This document shows positions 58,510 through 64,000 of a stretch of 64,000 bases of DNA, piece after piece. The stretch's first letter is position 1; every line of letters starts with the position of its first letter. Made by a program: the position numbers and the translations under genes. The notes beneath the pieces are model-generated. The model saw only the letters and a program-made list of their open reading frames with translations, had not been told where the DNA came from and ran no database searches. Source of the DNA: Megachile rotundata (lineage: Eukaryota; Arthropoda; Insecta; Hymenoptera; Megachilidae); contig NW_027474178.1 in assembly GCF_050947335.1 (NCBI RefSeq), positions 1-64,000 on the forward strand, written 5' to 3'.

Positions 58510-61500
58510 ATATTATGCTTATATGATCGATAGAACGACAATTACTATACCTATTTCTCTTATTAATATCAATCTAACTCATATTATTAGCCAAATTATG
58601 CTCATATGATCGATAGAACGACAATTACTATATTTATTACTCTTATTATTATCAATCTAACTCATATTATTAGCCATATTATGCTTCCATGGTCGATAGA
58701 ACGACAATTACTATACTTATTAATCATATTATTATTAATCTAACTCATATTAGTAACCATATTATGCAGATATGATCGATGGAACGACAATTACTATACT
58801 TATTACTCTTATTATTATCAATCTATCTCATATTATTAGCCATATTATGCTTCCATGGTCGATAGAACGACAATTACTATACTTACTAATCATATTATTA
58901 TTAATCTAACTCATATTAGTAACCATATTATGCTTATATGGTCGATAGAACGGCAATTTCTATACTTATTACTCTTATTATTATCAATCTAACTCATATT
59001 ATTAGCCATATTATGCTTCCATGATCGATAGAACGACAATTACTATACTTATTACTGTTATTATTATCAATCTAACTCATATTATTAGCCATATTGTGCT
59101 TATATGATCGATAGAACGACAATTACTATACTTATTACACTCATTACTATTAATCTAACTCATATTATTGACCATATTGTGCAGATATGATCGATAGAAC
59201 GACAATTACTATACATATTACTCTTATTATTATCAATCTAAATCATATTATTCGCCATATTATGCTTATATGATCGATAGAACGGCAATTACTATACTTA
59301 TTACTTTTATTATTATCAATCTAATTCATATTATTAGGCATATTATGCTTATATGATCGATAGAACGACAATTACTATACTTATTACTCTTATTATTATC
59401 AATCTAACTCATATTATTATCCATATTATGCTTATATGATCGATAGAACGACAATTAATATACTTATTACTCTTATTATTATCAATCTAACTCATATTAT
59501 TAGCCACATTATGCATATATGATCGATAGAACGACAATTACTATACTTATTACTGTTATTATTCTCAATCTAACTCATATTCTTAGCCATATTATGCTTA
59601 TATGATCGCTAGAACGACAATTACTATACTTATTACACTCATTACTATTAATCTAACTCATATTATTAGCCATATTATGCTTATATGTTCGATAGAACGA
59701 CAATTAATATACTTATTACTCTTATTATTATCAATCTAAATCATATTATTCGCCATATTATGCTTATATGATCGATAGAACGACAATTACTATACTTATT
59801 ACTCTTATTATTATCAATCTAATTCATATTATTAGCCATATCATGCTTATATGATCGATAGAACGACAATTACTATACTTATTACTCTTATTATTATCAA
59901 GCTAACTCATATTATTATCCATATTATGCGTATATGATCGATAGAACGACAATTACTATACTTATTACTCTTATTATTATCAATCTAATTCATATTATTA
60001 GCCATATTATGCTTATATGATCGATAGAACGACAATTACTATACTTATTACTCTTATTATTATCAAGCTAACTCATATTATTATCCATATTATGCTTATA
60101 TGATCGATAGAACGACCATTACTATACTTATTACTCTTATTATTACCAATCTAAATCATATTATTCGCCATATTATGCTTATATGATCGATAGAACGACA
60201 ATTACTGTACTTATTACTCTTACTATTATCAATCTAATTCATATTATTAGCCATATTATGCTTATATGATCGATAGAACGACAATTAATATACTTATTAC
60301 TCTTATTACTATCAATCTAATTCATATTATTAGCCATATTATGCTTATATGATCGATAGAACGACAATTACTACACTTATTACTCTTATTATTATCAAGC
60401 TAACTCATATTATTATCCATATTATGCTTATATGATCGATAAAACGGCAATTACTATACGTACTATTCTTATTATTATTAATCTAACTCATATTATTAAC
60501 CATATTATGCAGATATGATCGATAGAACGACAATTACTATACTTATTACTCTTATTATTATCAATCTAACTCATATTATTAGCCATATTATGCTTATATG
60601 ATCGATAGAACGACAATTACTATACTTATTACACTCATTACTATTAATCTAACTCATATTATTGACCATATTGTGCAGATATGATCGATCGAACGACAAT
60701 TACTATACATATTACTCTTATTATTATCAATCTAAATCATATTATTCGCCATATTATGCTTATATGATCGATGGAACGGCAATTACTATACTTATTACTT
60801 TTATTATTATCAATCTAATTCATATTATTAGGCATATTATGCTTATATGATCGATAGAACGACAATTACTATACTTATTACTCTTATTATTATCAAGCTA
60901 ACTCATATTATTATCCATATTATGCTTATATGATCGATAGAACGACAATTAATATACTTATTACTCTTATTATTATCAATCTAACTCATATTATTAGCCA
61001 CATTATGCATATATGATCGATAGAACGACAATTACTGTACTTATTACTGTTATTATTCTCAATCTAACTCATATTATTAGCCATATTATGCTTATATGAT
61101 CGCTAGAACGACAATTACTATACTTATTACACTCATTACTGTTAATCTAACTCATATTATTAGCCATATTATGCTTATATGATCGATAGAACGACAATTA
61201 ATATACTTATTACTCTTATTATTATCAATCTAAATCATATTATTCGCCATATTATGCTTATATGATCGATAGAACGACAATTACTATACTTATTACTCTT
61301 ATTATTATCAATCTAATTCATATTATTAGCCATATTATGCTTATATGATCGATAGAACGACAATTACTATACTTATTACTCTTATTATTATCAAGCTAAC
61401 TCATATTATTATCCATATTATGCTTATATGATCGATAGAACGACAATTACTATACGTACTATTCTTATTATTATTAATCTAACTCATATTATTAACCATA

Positions 61501-61580
61501 TTATGCAGATATGATCGATAGAACGACAATTACTATACTTACTAATCATATTATTATTAATCTAACTCATATTAGTAACC
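58510..61580 (+). repeat. Terminal HOR copy 3 (37 monomers)
   Basis: This is the longest copy. It keeps both the ttcgcc A unit and the catatcatgc unit in the middle section, and the long right junction. Private changes include gctcatatg near 58601 and tatgttcg near 59687. Confidence 0.88.
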
Positions 61581-64000
61581 ATATTATGCAGATATGATCG
61601 ATAGAACGACAATTACTATACCTATTTCTCTTATTAATATCAATCTAACTCATATTATTAGCCAAATTATGCTTATATGATCGATAGAACGACAATTACT
61701 ATATTTATTACTCTTATTATTATCAATCTAACTCATATTATTAGCCATATTATGCTTCCATGGTCGATAGAACGACAATTACTATACTTATTAATCATAT
61801 TATTATTAATCTAACTCATATTAGTAACCATATTATGCAGATATGATCGATGGAACGACAATTACTATACTTATTACTCTTATTATTATCAATCTATCTC
61901 ATATTATTAGCCATATTATGCTTCCATGGTCGATAGAACGACAATTACTATACTTACTAATCATATTATTATTAATCTAACTCATATTAGTAACCATATT
62001 ATGCTTATATGGTCGATAGAACGGCAATTTCTATACTTATTACTCTTATTATTATCAATCTAACTCATATTATTAGCCATATTATGCTTCCATGATCGAT
62101 AGAACGACAATTACTATACTTATTACTGTTATTATTATCAATCTAACTCATATTATTAGCCATATTGTGCTTATATGATCGATAGAACGACAATTACTAT
62201 ACTTATTACACTCATTACTATTAATCTAACTCATATTATTGACCATATTGTGCAGATATGATCGATAGAACGACAATTACTATACATATTACTCTTATTA
62301 TTATCAATCTAAATCATATTATTCGCCATATTATGCTTATATGATCGATAGAACGGCAATTACTATACTTATTACTTTTATTATTATCAATCTAATTCAT
62401 ATTATTAGGCATATTATGCTTATATGATCGATAGAACGACAATTACTATACTTATTACTCTTATTATTATCAATCTAACTCATATTATTATCCATATTAT
62501 GCTTATATGATCGATAGAACGACAATTAATATACTTATTACTCTTATTATTATCAATCTAACTCATATTATTAGCCACATTATGCATATATGATCGATAG
62601 AACGACAATTACTATACTTATTACTGTTATTATTCTCAATCTAACTCATATTCTTAGCCATATTATGCTTATATGATCGCTAGAACGACAATTACTATAC
62701 TTATTACACTCATTACTATTAATCTAACTCATATTATTAGCCATATTATGCTTATATGATCGATAGAACGACAATTAATATACTTATTACTCTTATTATT
62801 ATCAATCTAATTCATATTATTAGCCATATCATGCTTATATGATCGATAGAACGACAATTACTATACTTATTACTCTTATTATTATCAAGCTAACTCATAT
62901 TATTATCCATATTATGCGTATATGATCGATAGAACGACAATTACTATACTTATTACTCTTATTATTATCAATCTAATTCATATTATTAGCCATATTATGC
63001 TTATATGATCGATAGAACGACAATTACTATACTTATTACTCTTATTATTATCAAGCTAACTCATATTATTATCCATATTATGCTTATATGATCGATAGAA
63101 CGACCATTACTATACTTATTACTCTTATTATTACCAATCTAAATCATATTATTCGCCATATTATGCTTATATGATCGATAGAACGACAATTACTGTACTT
63201 ATTACTCTTACTATTATCAATCTAATTCATATTATTAGCCATATTATGCTTATATGATCGATAGAACGACAATTAATATACTTATTACTCTTATTACTAT
63301 CAATCTAATTCATATTATTAGCCATATTATGCTTATATGATCGATAGAACGACAATTACTACACTTATTACTCTTATTATTATCAAGCTAACTCATATTA
63401 TTATCCATATTATGCTTATATGATCGATAAAACGGCAATTACTATACGTACTATTCTTATTATTATTAATCTAACTCATATTATTAACCATATTATGCAG
63501 ATATGATCGATAGAACGACAATTACTATACTTATTACTCTTATTATTATCAATCTAACTCATATTATTAGCCATATTATGCTTATATGATCGATAGAACG
63601 ACAATTACTATACTTATTACACTCATTACTATTAATCTATATCATATTATTGACCATATTGTGCAGATATGATCGATCGAACGACAATTACTATACATAT
63701 TACTCTTATTATTATCAATCTAAATCATATTATTCGCCATATTATGCTTATATGATCGATGGAACGGCAATTACTATACTTATTACTTTTATTATTATCA
63801 ATCTAATTCATATTATTAGGCATATTATGCTTATATGATCGATAGAACGACAATTACTATACTTATTACTCTTATTATTATCAAGCTAACTCATATTATT
63901 ATCCATATTATGCTTATATGATCGATAGAACGACAATTAATATACTTATTACTCTTATTATTATCAATCTAACTCATATTATTAGCCACATTATGCATAT
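61581..64000 (+). repeat. Terminal HOR copy 4 (partial)
   Basis: The middle section is like copy 2 (attaatatac unit ending taattc, then catatcatgc). The tctatatcat change before ttgacc (about 63637) is like copy 1. It is cut by the window end, so the array continues to the right. Confidence 0.88.

Larger units (their letters stand above)
1..64000 (+). repeat. 83-bp AT-rich satellite DNA array, whole window
   Basis: The whole window is a head-to-tail array of an 83-bp unit, defined here as beginning at atattatgc and ending at gcc (or acc/gcg in variants). Phase was tracked from position 1 to the last monomer start at 63988: 771 full units fit with a net offset of -6 bases, and this is fully explained by the 14 off-length monomers listed separately. 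All units share one orientation and I saw no inverted unit and no foreign insert. Each unit carries a fairly constant core, gatcgatagaacgacaatta, followed by a TTA-rich, G-free stretch. Arrays of this kind are typical of eukaryotic centromeric or pericentromeric heterochromatin; that location is inference. The family is not one I recognise. Confidence 0.98.
52866..64000 (+). repeat. Terminal HOR: four copies of 35, 33, 37 and at least 29 monomers
   Basis: Copies are 52866-55770 (2,905 bp), 55771-58509 (2,739), 58510-61580 (3,071) and 61581-64000 (truncated by the window end). Two independent markers give the same spacing: ccaaattatg at 52947, 55852, 58591 and 61662, and tgtgcttata at 53451, 56356, 59095 and 62166. 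Length differences are whole monomers. Copies 1 and 3 end with extra cgtactattc and ttactaatcat units that copy 2 lacks. One to two A/L units are added between attaatatac and gcgtatatg units in copies 2-4. Every copy carries an H unit followed by gatcgatcg. Confidence 0.93.

Noticed and set aside
1..64000. CRISPR array
   Set aside because: The regular spacing might suggest one, but the whole 83-bp unit is repeated. There are no unique spacers between short repeats, no cas genes, and no leader.
1..64000. CENP-B box
   Set aside because: The nearest candidate, ttcgccatattatgc at unit junctions, shares the TTCG and one A at the right spacing but lacks the CGGG half. Only some units have ttcg at all.
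1..64000. Mitochondrial or plastid AT-rich control region
   Set aside because: No organellar gene, tRNA or rRNA is present, and 64 kb of one 83-bp unit with HORs fits nuclear satellite far better.
1..64000. Transposon or retroelement insertion
   Set aside because: The 83-bp phase is continuous throughout with only single-base slips, so there is no room for an insert or for target-site duplications.

Overview
The window is one uninterrupted block of satellite DNA. It is a head-to-tail array of an AT-rich 83-bp monomer, all in one orientation, from the first base to the last. By phase tracking I count 771 complete monomers plus 13 bases. I see no credible protein gene, RNA gene, transposon, CRISPR array or non-satellite interruption. 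An exact consensus copy lies at 2407-2489 and has A29 T34 C14 G6, about 76% AT. Such an array points to eukaryotic heterochromatin, for example centromeric or pericentromeric DNA. CpG is not depleted in the consensus (2 seen, about 1 expected), which fits a lightly methylated genome such as many invertebrates better than a vertebrate, but this is only a hint. I do not recognise the satellite family and cannot name the species.

Monomers fall into recurring sequence types, labelled here. A = canonical (gcttatatgatcgatag). B = gcttccatgg ... agtaacc. C = gcagatatg ... cctatttctc. D = agattatgcatatttgatcc. E = tatggtc ... tatttattac. F = ttccatgatcg ... cgtattactg ... ttattggcc. G = gctgatataatcg. 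H = cactcattactattaatc ... ttgacc, followed by atattgtgcagat. K = accattac ... attaccaatc. L = tcaagctaac ... ttatcc. R = gaccggcaat ... tataagcg. These types recur in fixed orders and form higher-order repeats (HORs), some nested.

Layout: 1-1908 B/C/D/E-rich segment; 1909-3651 block S, copy 1; 3652-4869 lead-in; 4870-13940 a 46-monomer HOR (3,817 bp, about 2.4 copies); 13941-15684 block S, copy 2; 15685-18875 mixed segment with 3- and 8-monomer duplications; 18876-22405 first part of a large duplicated segment; 22406-27551 a 31-monomer HOR (2 x 2,573 bp); 27552-28713 a fragment of the terminal HOR; 29046-31037 block S, copy 3; 30291-33570 a 16-monomer HOR; 33571-37215 a 27-monomer HOR; 37215-41700 a collinear copy of about 3.0-6.0 kb with a 17-monomer duplication; 41700-42944 a mosaic; 42945-48217 a second copy of 18876-24646; 48218-49600 a mutation-rich island; 49600-51345 a third copy of 19.6-21.3 kb; 51345-52865 a mosaic; 52866-64000 four HOR copies of 35, 33, 37 and at least 29 monomers.

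Repeats at different scales differ by whole numbers of 83-bp units, and chimeric monomers sit at the joins. Only 14 of 771 monomers are not 83 bp long. The pattern is what repeated in-register unequal exchange would produce. Identity statements are from reading by eye; no alignment was computed.
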